A stretch of DNA of 64,000 bases from Cellvibrio sp. pealriver (lineage in GTDB: Bacteria > Pseudomonadota > Gammaproteobacteria > Pseudomonadales > Cellvibrionaceae): contig NZ_KQ236688.1 of NCBI RefSeq assembly GCF_001183545.1, positions 711,149 through 775,148 on the forward strand, read 5' to 3'. Below the pieces are notes generated by a model. It searched no databases. It was not told the DNA's origin and saw nothing but the letters and a program-made list of their open reading frames with translations. Positions within the stretch are counted from its first letter, which is position 1. Every line of letters begins with the position of its first letter. Position numbers and translations under genes: made by a program. Below, one piece after another: positions 1 through 8,406 of this stretch.

Positions 1-838
1 CATCTACAGTAACTATGCTTCCACCACTTTGTGTGGTGATATAGATTGCTTCTTTAAGCAGGGACATAACAAATGCTGGATTTCCGGAGGTCGCAGCATA
101 AATTTGGTTGCAAGTATGGTCTTCAGAAAAATCGGAAGTAAAATCGATACCCAAAATTTTCTCGCAACGTAAGATTATTCCCTCAACAAACGGCTTTATT
201 GATCCAGAATATTCCTGTGTTGAAGGTTGCAGTGGATGCATTCGAAATTCTTTTGGAAAGCGCCTACTGAGTTGAGAATCGTGTACTAAATGGCTAGGAA
301 AATCAATATTTCCAACCAAACAGAACATTATTGCTGTGTCATTAACTATGGACTTAATCCAATTGCAAACCGCCGTATTCACTCGTGTTGAGTTTCGTAA
401 ATTGTCATAGAGATGATGAAATTCATCGAGGAAGACTAACCTTGTTTCACATTTTTTCAGTAAGTGACAAACTCGCTTGGTTAACTGAGCAGTTGTACCG
501 ACAAAGGGATTTGGATCTTTGAGTTGAATAAGTAAGGCGATTGCTACACTTTTAACGGTCGCAGGCGAAGGCACAGAACAGTAAAAAGCAGGTATCACGA
601 TTTTTTCATGGTTATCTACAATTTTTGTTTCACTGGGCATTTTGGACATGACAACTCGACAAATAGTTGTTTTTCCATAACCACCTTGACCAGTTAGCAT
701 GCACCCGACAGGTTCTCGGAAAGCACTACTTTTTTGCAGGCAGTGTTCAATACCCTCAATTGCTCTGTCAAAATCTGGATGACAGATAACAATTTTGTCG
801 AGTTTTGCAATAGATTTGATTGAGTTATCGGTATTCAT
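1..838 (-). CDS. tnsC: TnsC/TniB-like AAA+ transposition ATPase (partial, C-terminus outside)
   Basis: This is the ATPase that links target choice to the transposase in Tn7-like and Tn5053-like elements. The reading frame is open from the ATG at 838 to the window edge, giving 279 codons without a stop. It shows a Walker A motif GQGGYGKTT at residues 50-58 and a Walker B motif with the sequence VFLDEFHHL near residue 135, followed by a sensor-like VGN (Val-Gly-Asn) segment. The start lies 5 bp after the tnsB stop in the same direction, so tnsA, tnsB and tnsC look like one operon. The family call is firm. Whether it is closer to TnsC or TniB cannot be decided from the visible part. Confidence 0.85.
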   Translation of the reverse strand, partial: MNTDNSIKSIAKLDKIVICHPDFDRAIEGIEHCLQKSSAFREPVGCMLTGQGGYGKTTICRVVMSKMPSETKIVDNHEKIVIPAFYCSVPSPATVKSVAIALLIQLKDPNPFVGTTAQLTKRVCHLLKKCETRLVFLDEFHHLYDNLRNSTRVNTAVCNWIKSIVNDTAIMFCLVGNIDFPSHLVHDSQLSRRFPKEFRMHPLQPSTQEYSGSIKPFVEGIILRCEKILGIDFTSDFSEDHTCNQIYAATSGNPAFVMSLLKEAIYITTQSGGSIVTVD

Positions 839-842
839 AGTC

Positions 843-2774
843 TTACTCCAGCTCGATAGATTTGAAAGAATTGTAGTTTTCGTTTTTGATACAAGGTTTA
901 TTGGACTCGCTCAGCGAAATTACCTCTATTGCAGGGGCAGGTGAGGCCACCTGTTTCCCTGGTTTACTATCTTGAGTTGGTGGTGAGATTGAATTGTTGA
1001 TCTCTGATATCTTTCTCTGTGTGTAAACATTCCGAGATTCACCATTGGTGAGTTTTTTTATCCAGCGCTTCATTTTTATCGCTTGTTCCTGTACTCGCTC
1101 AAGAAGTTTCCAGCGAGACAATGCAAATGAGAGCTTTCCTAATTTAGAGATATCCGACTTTGTCATTTCCTTGCGAATTTTCTTGGCCTCTTGATGCTCA
1201 TAAATAGTCAGACCTGTGGTGTACTCTGGATCATTGGATTCAGCAAGAATTAGAGTTGCTTTATCCTCAGGGTGTTGGACCAGAATAGAATTAAGGTTGA
1301 GATCATCAATAAGAATCGTCACATTGGTGTGTCCTTGGGCTTCCAAGGTGGCGAGAGCATGTGAAAAATATTCAATATAATCGTACTGAATTAACCCTTT
1401 GTTAATTGAACGTGTTTCAGGCCGGCGAGCGAGAGCGTTCACCTCGTCTTCTGACAGCGATATTGGAGCGATATTTTTGGTCTTTTCTTCCCAAAAACAA
1501 ATTGGTGCTCGGCCCGTTTTGGTGTGTATCGTTTTGTGATATATCTCGTTGATCCACTCTTCTATAAAGCTACGGATTTGATCAATCGTAAAAACCGATT
1601 TTTTTAATGAGTCGTAGTCGCCAAGCTCGGTCGGGTTTGAAAATGTTGTTCCCGGAAGTTTCTGTACGATTCCGTGTGTCAATGTGCGGAATAGAGATTC
1701 AATATGTGCTTTACCATCTGGATCTCGAATTTGTGCTGGCGAAATTGTTACAGCAAGAAACTCACATATCCTGGCAAACGAAGTGTTAGCGAACTCCACT
1801 CCGTTATCTGGGACTATGCGAACTGGAATACCGCCTGGCAACCCTCTATTCGCGCGTGACAACATATCCTTAAGTGCTCCCAGTGCGGTTGTTGCACTTG
1901 GGGGATACATACATATATGAATACCAACAATTGCCCGTGTTGCAATATCCATTACGCACGTCAGAAATGGCCTTCCAATCACATCGCCGGTACTTTCATC
2001 AATCACATGTACGTCAAGGTAGTGTGTATCTATTTGCACGAGTGCCATAACAGCTTCGCTGATAACTTTTCTACCAGATGCCCGTGCCATTCTCTCGGCT
2101 GCCAGAGGTCCTTTCTTTGCTCTGGTGACAACGTATGGATCAAGCTGTTTTATTCGTCTTTGTATCGTGCGTGCTGTTGGAAATTGAATTTCTTCTCCTG
2201 ATCGATTACATAAACCGATTTCTATAGCTCTACCTATAACATAGCCACAAACATCTCCAGCGGAACGACGCTCTTGAGTAAGATATATTTTTGATATTCC
2301 TTCGTTTATCAGATATTCGATCTCCGGGGAAAATCTCAGATTTTTATTGCCGGTATTCTGCCGATTGATAAGCCCATTTGTTCCACTTTGCCGGGTTTTT
2401 TTTACCCACCGCGCTACTGCTCGCGGGGTTGGCGGAGTAAGGTCGTTTATTTCATTACTAACTCTATTAATTACCGCGCGTAAACCTTTTAGGGATGTGG
2501 GGTGTATCAATTCAACGAGCGCTGCTTCTACATATCTGTGTCGATATATGACATGCGAAATATTTTTCTGTGTTACTTCGTTATCGGCGACATAATCGAC
2601 TTGAATTTTTCCGGCTCTTTTTAAGGCATCGAACTGTTCAAATGTAATCTGGTGTGGTTTTCCACCTGCACTAGATGCGTAACGAATTAAATCATGCTCA
2701 GCAAACGCTATTTCGAAATTGGAACCATGAAGTGAAAAACGTGTGCCGATTTTTGGTGTGAAGTTAATGTCCAT
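843..2774 (-). CDS. tnsB: TnsB-like DDE transposase (Mu/Tn7 family)
   Basis: This is the DDE transposase that binds the transposon ends and joins 3' ends to target DNA. It has an N-terminal DNA-binding region with helix-turn-helix segments at about residues 90-220. An rve integrase core follows with catalytic Asp in QIDTHYLD (about 249), Asp in IVPDNGVEF (about 323) and Glu in DGKAHIESLF (about 359), then a Mu-type C-terminal beta-barrel and a basic tail. I place the start at the ATG at 2774, because a strong GGAGG lies just before it and the upstream tnsA stop codon is only 1 bp away. An in-frame upstream start at 2792 has no such site. The length of about 643 residues is usual for TnsB. Confidence 0.9.
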   Translation of the reverse strand: MDINFTPKIGTRFSLHGSNFEIAFAEHDLIRYASSAGGKPHQITFEQFDALKRAGKIQVDYVADNEVTQKNISHVIYRHRYVEAALVELIHPTSLKGLRAVINRVSNEINDLTPPTPRAVARWVKKTRQSGTNGLINRQNTGNKNLRFSPEIEYLINEGISKIYLTQERRSAGDVCGYVIGRAIEIGLCNRSGEEIQFPTARTIQRRIKQLDPYVVTRAKKGPLAAERMARASGRKVISEAVMALVQIDTHYLDVHVIDESTGDVIGRPFLTCVMDIATRAIVGIHICMYPPSATTALGALKDMLSRANRGLPGGIPVRIVPDNGVEFANTSFARICEFLAVTISPAQIRDPDGKAHIESLFRTLTHGIVQKLPGTTFSNPTELGDYDSLKKSVFTIDQIRSFIEEWINEIYHKTIHTKTGRAPICFWEEKTKNIAPISLSEDEVNALARRPETRSINKGLIQYDYIEYFSHALATLEAQGHTNVTILIDDLNLNSILVQHPEDKATLILAESNDPEYTTGLTIYEHQEAKKIRKEMTKSDISKLGKLSFALSRWKLLERVQEQAIKMKRWIKKLTNGESRNVYTQRKISEINNSISPPTQDSKPGKQVASPAPAIEVISLSESNKPCIKNENYNSFKSIELE

Positions 2775-2775
2775 T

Positions 2776-3537
2776 TTACACCTCCTCACCAAGCATAGAT
2801 TTTTTAAGTGCAGGCAAATTCACAATGTCATGAAATATCAGATACTCCAAGATATGTGCGGGAAGGTCGTTTTCCTGGAGTAGCTCATATCCTTCGATCA
2901 GCTGATCGACAGGGTTTAGCTTTAGAAGAGCAGCTCCTAACGAGATTTGACTTTTAGTCCAGTACCCAACGTGCCCACGTGAGTAAACCTCAAGTAATTT
3001 TTCAGTTTTTTTAAATGATGGAATATTAGATGAATCAATAATCCTAAAAACTATGCCTGCGGAGTGCAGAATTTTTTCTACGATTTTTAACTTTCTTATT
3101 GTCTGCTCATCAAGATAATAAATGTCAGGTTTTACTTCATGGACTTCATAAAACCCTGTATTTGTAAGTACAACGAAGTCGGGGTAGCAACATTTTCCAC
3201 CCGGTAATTCAATACGAATAGCTTGGCTTCGATAATTTTTGGATGTCCGCTCAAGATTTCCTACAGCATGCGCTAGCTCAAGCTGGCTTTCGACGGGAAC
3301 AAGTCCACCGGCTTTGCGACTTGGGAAAAGCGATGTTTTTCGCCCTTTACAGCCTTGCTTTATAAGTCTTTGGCCGGGCAGCACGTTTGCCTTTGTGGGT
3401 GGTCTTTTGAAAGCAAATTCAATCTGATCAAGTATTTTTTGATATTGGCATTCCTGGTAATTCAGTTCGTCATAAAAAAATTCGGGCAAAGAAATGTTGG
3501 CTGCCGACGGGGCAGAATTTGGGATGTGCAAGTACAT
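2776..3537 (-). CDS. tnsA: TnsA-like endonuclease
   Basis: TnsA cuts the 5' ends of the transposon, so that with TnsB the element is excised cleanly (cut-and-paste). The protein has about 253 residues. A PD-(D/E)XK nuclease core is visible: Glu in VPVESQLE (about 83), Asp in YPDFVV (about 120) and the EVK (Glu-Val-Lys) motif at about 134-136. The C-terminal part, with a GYWTKSQ segment, matches the TnsA C-terminal domain that contacts TnsC. The start at 3537 is preceded by TTGGAG at good spacing; a TTG start 12 bp upstream is less likely. It is the first gene of the leftward tns operon. Its presence separates this element from TnsA-less Tn5053/Tn402-type and type V-K elements. Confidence 0.85.
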   Translation of the reverse strand: MYLHIPNSAPSAANISLPEFFYDELNYQECQYQKILDQIEFAFKRPPTKANVLPGQRLIKQGCKGRKTSLFPSRKAGGLVPVESQLELAHAVGNLERTSKNYRSQAIRIELPGGKCCYPDFVVLTNTGFYEVHEVKPDIYYLDEQTIRKLKIVEKILHSAGIVFRIIDSSNIPSFKKTEKLLEVYSRGHVGYWTKSQISLGAALLKLNPVDQLIEGYELLQENDLPAHILEYLIFHDIVNLPALKKSMLGEEV

Positions 3538-3563
3538 AAGTATCTCCAAAAGCTTGAGTTGGT

Positions 3564-3621
3564 AGTCAACCTTTAGGGGTGTATAGGGGCGCCCCTAAAA
3601 AAAGGGGTAAAACGGTTGACT
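3564..3621. promoter_or_regulatory. Nested dyad upstream of tnsA
   Basis: A perfect 14-bp palindrome TAGGGGCGCCCCTA (3584-3597) sits almost concentrically inside an 8-bp inverted repeat, agtcaacc (3564-3571) and ggttgact (3614-3621). It lies 27-84 bp upstream of the tnsA start, where an operator for the transposition operon, or transposase binding sites, would be expected. There is no U-tract in the direction of either transcript, so it is not a standard terminator. Confidence 0.5.
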
Positions 3622-3629
3622 TATGGATG

Positions 3630-3674
3630 CTTTCAGATAACACTTATGGCGCTGACCTAGTAGTTATCTGAAAG
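3630..3674. repeat. 12-bp inverted repeat, possible transposon end or operator
   Basis: Perfect inverted copies ctttcagataac (3630-3641) and gttatctgaaag (3663-3674) are separated by 21 bp. Read leftward from 3642 the sequence is TGTTATCTGAAAGCATCC, which begins with the TGT of Tn7-like ends and shares TGTYAT and GCATCC with the array at 16160-16214. Two direct ACTTATGG copies (3619-3626, 3642-3649) are 23 bp apart. This could be the tnsA-proximal end, a stacked-element junction or an operator. Confidence 0.35.
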
Positions 3675-3686
3675 ACTTCTAGAAAA

Positions 3687-3720
3687 AATGCAAACGGCCC
3701 CTAATGGGGCCGTTTGCATT
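3687..3720 (-). terminator. Rho-independent terminator of the 3798-4037 gene
   Basis: A 15-bp perfect stem (aatgcaaacggcccc paired with ggggccgtttgcatt) has a 4-nt loop. The minus-strand transcript continues into a run of U (complement of the A-run 3682-3688), so termination is leftward, after the small regulator gene and before tnsA. Confidence 0.8.
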
Positions 3721-3797
3721 TACGGCCCTCGAACATATTTCATTTTTTGCCTCCTTCAGCTGCTATGTGTGGTTACTGGTCTACCTTCACTCTGTCT

Positions 3798-4037
3798 TTA
3801 TTTCGCCGCCACAGCCCTATTAATAACGTTTGAAAAGTCTAGAGTAGTTTTGGAGGGCTCTTCTTTAAGGCCTAGCCTCAAAGCGATCAGGTGACTCTGT
3901 CCCCGCGACGGTACGTTTTTTGATCGAAGCACTCTGTACACCAAGTCGGGATTGAAGCCCTCGGCTCTTGCCCACTCGGCAATAGCCACACCTCGTGCTT
4001 TAAATTCATTAAGAACTCGCTCTGAATTTTTGTTCAT
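3798..4037 (-). CDS. Small HTH protein, BcepMu gp16 / phage-associated family
   Basis: A protein of about 79 residues. The core (NSERVLNEFKARG, then IAEWARAEGFNPDLVYRVL, then the basic SRGQSHLIALRLGL) matches the small lambda-repressor-like DNA-binding proteins annotated as the BcepMu gp16 family, found in Mu-like phages and other mobile elements. The start at ATG 4037 is chosen because family members begin just before the NS-RV segment. A TTG start at 4061 would add eight residues. The gene is divergent from the defence genes that begin at 4399, with a 361-bp shared upstream region, so autoregulation or control of the island is plausible but not shown. Confidence 0.65.
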   Translation of the reverse strand: MNKNSERVLNEFKARGVAIAEWARAEGFNPDLVYRVLRSKNVPSRGQSHLIALRLGLKEEPSKTTLDFSNVINRAVAAK

Positions 4038-4398
4038 GTCGATTTGTTCCAGTTTGATCAACTCTTATCTTTGGAATATAAGTGATGACCGGCCTCAGTG
4101 CAACATATTGATTTAAAAGGAAAAAATGTTAATTTTGCGTCGTTTGGGTTTTTTGACAAAAGCTAAAAAAATATTGTTAGAACGGTGATTTTTTTCTGCT
4201 CAGCCGAAAATGGCTAAAGTGTAATAAGGTGTAATTTACTAACCAGTAGATGGCACATACCTTATTAACTTGGGGGATCTCAAACCTGCTGTTTGCTACG
4301 ATGAATTGAGCGACGAGATTGTTTGATGTGTATTCCCTAGTGCATCCTTATGTGACATATTTCACATTTCGTGTTCATAACAATAATGGAAATACAGG
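4038..4398. other. Divergent intergenic region of the defence island
   Basis: This AT-rich region between the gp16-like gene (leftward) and the AlbA-type gene (rightward) encodes no protein or RNA gene I can support. It holds the CRP-type palindrome at 4351-4366. It should contain promoters in both directions, but no clear -35/-10 pair stands out. Confidence 0.5.
4351..4366. promoter_or_regulatory. CRP/Vfr-type binding site
   Basis: TGTGACATATTTCACA matches the CRP consensus TGTGA-N6-TCACA in both half-sites. Its centre is about 40 bp before the ATG at 4399, so it overlaps or abuts the expected promoter. A site at that place could activate (class II) or block transcription of the island. The partner would be a CRP/Vfr-like regulator encoded elsewhere. 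Confidence 0.6.
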
Positions 4399-5688
4399 AT
4401 GATGCATCTGCAAGAACGCCAGTGTAGTAGTGCCTTCCTACTCAATGAGTGGATCGAGTTAAGTAATTGTGAAACATCTGTTCAGCATGCTGTTGTTAGT
4501 GTTGTATTTACTAAAGATCACAACGGAGATTGGCGGTATCTATTAGGCCATTGCGAATTAGTTTCCAATGGGTCGCTTGACTCTGTAGAGGTCGTTTATC
4601 CTTCATTTTCTTTTATAAAAAGAGAGATACTGAATTTCTCTTTATCTGGGTTTGTTGCTGCATTAGAAGGCGACGGATTCATAATTTCCGAAAACTTCCC
4701 ACCGTTAAAAAAAACCGATTCATCCCAGATAAATTGGATGAGAGGATTAATACCTAGCCATGCAACTAAAAGCGAATTTCCAGTATTGAAATATTCAGCA
4801 AGATTGGAAAGTGAATTATCTTTTTATGAAAGCCCTCTTATTGGTTTCGATCTCCCGTATGTCGATTCTGTAGGTCAGCATATTAAAAATTTTCTTGAGC
4901 TTGAACATTTCCATGGTAACTCTGATGGGCAAAAGGGCGAATTCTCTATAAAAATAAATAATTATTCGGCGCGTATAAATTTTGATGGCCAGTTCTTGTC
5001 ATTTAATGCGAATGTATATGCTCGCTTAGTCGGAAAAAATTCATCTAGTCAGTTAATAAATCTGTCCGAAAAGCAACAGCTCCATATGACGGTGCAGGAT
5101 TTATCGGATTCTGAAATATTTTTGATAAGTAGGAATAATGAAATTCTTGATTACAGATCAAGATCGTCCTGGAAATATAGGTTGGAGAGTGGCGCTGATA
5201 AAACTACTTCAAAAAAGCTATTGGCACTAATAGAAGCTGGAGAAGGCCAGTATCTGGAGTTTAAAAAATATATTGAGGTTACTAAAAATAGGAATCAAAA
5301 ATCTGAAGAGCTTGAGAAAACGGTGTGTGCTTTTTCTAATGCTTACGGTGGTCAGCTATTGATTGGTGTTAACGATGAGGGAAATATTGATGGCCTCAAT
5401 GACTTCCTGGTGCAGCATTATAATTGCGCTATAGAAGAAGCCGTTCCTCTTTATGTTAAGGGGATTAATAAACGACTATCTGAAAACCTGAAAAATAATC
5501 AATGCTACGATGTTAGTCACCTCGTAATTGGCGATAAATACATAATTGTTGTAGATGTTGAGAGATCTGAAGAGCTTAACTACGGGGTTACTCAAGAGTG
5601 GGCCTATGTTCGAGTAGGGGCTACCAGCCGGAAAATGCGCTCTGCGGAGTCAAGGCCGGAAAACAGAAAATTACCCCTGGAATTTTGA
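4399..5688 (+). CDS. AlbA_2/Schlafen-domain putative DNA- or RNA-binding protein
   Basis: A protein of 429 residues. Residues 1 to about 280 match no family I recognise. The C-terminal 150 residues form an AlbA_2 (Schlafen AAA_4-like) domain: EGQYLEFKKYIE at about 290, then ELEKTVCAFSNAYGGQLLIGVNDEG, the usual EFK...AFANT-GG..-IGV pattern. Such domains occur in transcription regulators, RNA-cleaving Schlafens and several defence loci. The gene starts right after a CRP-type palindrome and lies 39 bp before qatA on the same strand, so it may be the first gene of the island transcript. The alternative is an independent defence or regulatory gene. The enzymatic role is unknown. Confidence 0.7.
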   Translation: MMHLQERQCSSAFLLNEWIELSNCETSVQHAVVSVVFTKDHNGDWRYLLGHCELVSNGSLDSVEVVYPSFSFIKREILNFSLSGFVAALEGDGFIISENFPPLKKTDSSQINWMRGLIPSHATKSEFPVLKYSARLESELSFYESPLIGFDLPYVDSVGQHIKNFLELEHFHGNSDGQKGEFSIKINNYSARINFDGQFLSFNANVYARLVGKNSSSQLINLSEKQQLHMTVQDLSDSEIFLISRNNEILDYRSRSSWKYRLESGADKTTSKKLLALIEAGEGQYLEFKKYIEVTKNRNQKSEELEKTVCAFSNAYGGQLLIGVNDEGNIDGLNDFLVQHYNCAIEEAVPLYVKGINKRLSENLKNNQCYDVSHLVIGDKYIIVVDVERSEELNYGVTQEWAYVRVGATSRKMRSAESRPENRKLPLEF

Positions 5689-5727
5689 TTTTATTTTTTT
5701 GCATGTCCATGGTAGGAGTCATGATAG

Positions 5728-7578
5728 ATGTGGCCAGATAATGAAACAGAACGAGATTTTCTAAATTTTTCCGGTGTAGCAGATACTGTTGCAGAAATTA
5801 TTGTTCAGGCGCGAGGACGTCCAATTTCTATAGGCGTATCAGGAGCTTGGGGCATTGGAAAATCCTCAATGATTAAGCTGACCCAAGCCTCTTTGGCCGA
5901 GCGGCCACGCCAAGAAGGCGAGCGTGAATTTATATTTGTCGAGTTCAATGCATGGCTCTATCAAGGATACGATGATGCGCGTGCTGCTCTTATGGATGTT
6001 ATTGCTTCAAAATTGGAGATTGAAGCTAGGGCACGTCAAAAAGGAGTTGAAAAAGCGAAGTCATTACTTAAGCGCGTTAATTGGCTTCGCGCTGCAAAAC
6101 TGGTAGCAGGATCTGCTGCTGCGATGTCATTTGGTTTGCCTCCTACAGGACTGCTTGGCGAAATCTGGGGTTTAGGTCAGCGCGCCATCTCAAGTGGTGT
6201 CGATGCAAATCTCCTTGAAGATGCTGGTGCGAAAGCCGGAGAGGTGGCAGAGGTTGGGAAAGGACTACTGAATCCGGCCGAACAAACTTCCCCTCCAAAA
6301 GAAATTCAAGCCTTACGTGATAATTTTGAGGAAACTCTGGAGGAGTTAGGGGTGACTCTGGTGGTTTTAATCGATGATTTAGATCGATGCCTGCCCGAAA
6401 CAACTATATCGACACTTGAAGCAATACGATTGTTCTTATTTTTAAAAAATACGGCGTTCGTAATAGCTGCTGACAACGACATGATTAAACATGCTGTGAA
6501 GAAGCATTTTGAGGGTGTTCCAGATGATAAGCTCATTACCAATTATTTTGATAAGTTAATTCAAGTGCCCATACGTGTTCCTCCATTAGGAACTCAAGAG
6601 GTGCGAGCTTACATGATGATGCTGTTTGTAGATAACAGTGAGTTGAGCCCCGATATTAAAGAAACTATTAGGCAGGGAATATGTAGCCAGTTACGGCAAA
6701 CATGGCAGGGAAAACGTGTTGATCGTGCGTTTGTGCAAAGCCTTCATCAAGCAATTCCTCAGAAATTAATTGGTAAATTTGATACGGCGGATCGATTGGC
6801 TCCCTTGATGACTACGGCCTCTGGGATATTAGGGAATCCTCGATTAATCAAACGTTTTTTAAATGCGTTGTCAATTCGCATGTCAATATCAAATGCGCAA
6901 GGCGTTGGAGTTGATGAAGCTGTTTTAGCAAAACTTCTTTTGTTTGAACGTTTAGGTAATCCAGCAGCTTACTCAGAACTGATGCAAAAAGTTAGTTTGA
7001 ATGACGCTGGAAAACCAACCTTCCTTTCTGAGTGGGAGGAAAAAGCGAACGCTGGCAAAGAATTAACTTTAGATGATCCTTGGAAAGATCAGTTCTTTAA
7101 AGAATGGTTAACTTTGCCACCGGCTTTGGCGAATACAGATCTTCGAGGAGCTTTATATGTTAGTCGAGAGCACATTCCATTAATCACTCCAGAAGACCGA
7201 CTTTCATCGGAAGCGGCTGAGCTACTTACTGCATTGCTACAACATCCAGACATGGCTGCAAATTTAAAAGATCGTTTAACTGCACTCGCACGATCTGAAA
7301 CTACAGTGATCATGGACCGTTTATTGGATCGAGCACGGCAAGAGCAGGAGTGGGGCGTCCCTCCTATATTAATCGCGTGTTTAACTTTAACCGAGGTCGA
7401 TCCACCGCAGGGGCCTAGATTGGCGGCGCTTCTCCGTGAGCGACCCGCTGTTCAAATTAGGGCGAACATCATACCTAAAATAGGTGATCAGCCTTGGTCT
7501 CAATCTGTATTTGATGAGTGGGAAAAAGGGCAGATTTCTGCTCCCGTTAAAGCGGCTATAAAAAAGCAAAGGAAGTGA
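5728..7578 (+). CDS. qatA: QatA: KAP-family P-loop ATPase of the Qat anti-phage system
   Basis: A 616-residue KAP NTPase. Walker A is SGAWGIGKSS at about 38-47, Walker B is LVVLIDDLDRC at about 211-221, and AADNDMI follows. Between the Walker motifs lies the long insertion typical of KAP proteins, including a hydrophobic stretch at about 125-150 that could associate with membrane. The identification rests on gene order: KAP ATPase, unknown protein, QueC-like, TatD-like, which is the QatABCD system described in the 2020 survey of defence genes by Gao and colleagues. It is followed after 3 bp by qatB. In the known system all four genes are needed for phage resistance; the mechanism is unsettled. 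Confidence 0.9.
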   Translation: MWPDNETERDFLNFSGVADTVAEIIVQARGRPISIGVSGAWGIGKSSMIKLTQASLAERPRQEGEREFIFVEFNAWLYQGYDDARAALMDVIASKLEIEARARQKGVEKAKSLLKRVNWLRAAKLVAGSAAAMSFGLPPTGLLGEIWGLGQRAISSGVDANLLEDAGAKAGEVAEVGKGLLNPAEQTSPPKEIQALRDNFEETLEELGVTLVVLIDDLDRCLPETTISTLEAIRLFLFLKNTAFVIAADNDMIKHAVKKHFEGVPDDKLITNYFDKLIQVPIRVPPLGTQEVRAYMMMLFVDNSELSPDIKETIRQGICSQLRQTWQGKRVDRAFVQSLHQAIPQKLIGKFDTADRLAPLMTTASGILGNPRLIKRFLNALSIRMSISNAQGVGVDEAVLAKLLLFERLGNPAAYSELMQKVSLNDAGKPTFLSEWEEKANAGKELTLDDPWKDQFFKEWLTLPPALANTDLRGALYVSREHIPLITPEDRLSSEAAELLTALLQHPDMAANLKDRLTALARSETTVIMDRLLDRARQEQEWGVPPILIACLTLTEVDPPQGPRLAALLRERPAVQIRANIIPKIGDQPWSQSVFDEWEKGQISAPVKAAIKKQRK

Positions 7579-7581
7579 TAA

Positions 7582-8406
7582 ATGGGAACATCACAATCAA
7601 GTAAAGGTCCTGGCTCTGGCGTACCTATGGTTCCTCCATGGGCGCCTGACCTTCTTTCCACAGATTCATCAGGTGACCAGTCGTCAGATTCGAAGGATGG
7701 TTCAGCGCCTCCTGGTGGCGTACCGATAGCTCCTTCTGGTCGTTTTGGAGGCGCTCGAAGGAGTTTGGGACGTTATGCTGGGTCTGGTGGTCGCAGTGAC
7801 CTCCGTCAAGGACTTAAGCATTACATTCGATCTGGTTACGGAGGTTCAAAGACCGCTACCCGTCGATTTGCAGGCACAGCTAGCATCGCTGCTGTACTTA
7901 GCGGGGCCCTGACTGGATTGGCCTCAGGACAATCTTCGGTTGAAAATAATGGTCTAGATCCAGTTTTGTTAGCTGGAAAATCTGCTGATGAAGTTATGAG
8001 TGCAGTGACGGAGGCTGTTCGTCCGGTGGATGGTACTCAGGATGCTGAAGCGCAGCGTGCATCAATACGAGACTCCTTATCTGAGGTGCTAACCCGCTTT
8101 CCTGATGCTGATTTATTAAATTTAAATCCAGAGCACCGTGAATTTGCAATTGAAACTTTTACAGCCTTCGATGTTGTTCATCGTTTTGAGTTGGATGTTG
8201 GAAAAACAATTTATGAAAAATCTCCTAATGCAACAGCAGCTTTAGCCAGGTTGAAAGAAGCTCGCGATTATATTAAAGAAACCATATCTGCTGCATTTCG
8301 TAAGTTAAAAGAGGCCGGTAAAACTCTAACTACGGGGCGAATTAAGCATGTTGTGAAAGATGCCTTGCAAGAGACATTTGAAGTGTTTGAGGGATATATA
8401 AAATGA
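7582..8406 (+). CDS. qatB: QatB: uncharacterised Qat component
   Basis: A 274-residue protein identified by position between qatA and qatC. The first 100 residues are Gly/Ser/Pro-rich and probably disordered, with a basic patch (RRSLGRYAGSGGRSD). A short Ala/Gly hydrophobic segment (about 94-113) and a helical C-terminal region follow. No catalytic motif is visible. An AGGAAG ribosome site precedes the start and the gene overlaps qatC by 4 bp (ATGA), so translation is probably coupled. Family members are similarly featureless. Confidence 0.8.
   Translation: MGTSQSSKGPGSGVPMVPPWAPDLLSTDSSGDQSSDSKDGSAPPGGVPIAPSGRFGGARRSLGRYAGSGGRSDLRQGLKHYIRSGYGGSKTATRRFAGTASIAAVLSGALTGLASGQSSVENNGLDPVLLAGKSADEVMSAVTEAVRPVDGTQDAEAQRASIRDSLSEVLTRFPDADLLNLNPEHREFAIETFTAFDVVHRFELDVGKTIYEKSPNATAALARLKEARDYIKETISAAFRKLKEAGKTLTTGRIKHVVKDALQETFEVFEGYIK

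Noticed and set aside
3619..3649. Direct ACTTATGG repeats at 23-bp spacing as definite TnsB sites
   Set aside because: Only 8 bp match, and they differ from the TGTCAT repeats at 16.2 kb; kept only as a possibility under the 3.6-kb finding.
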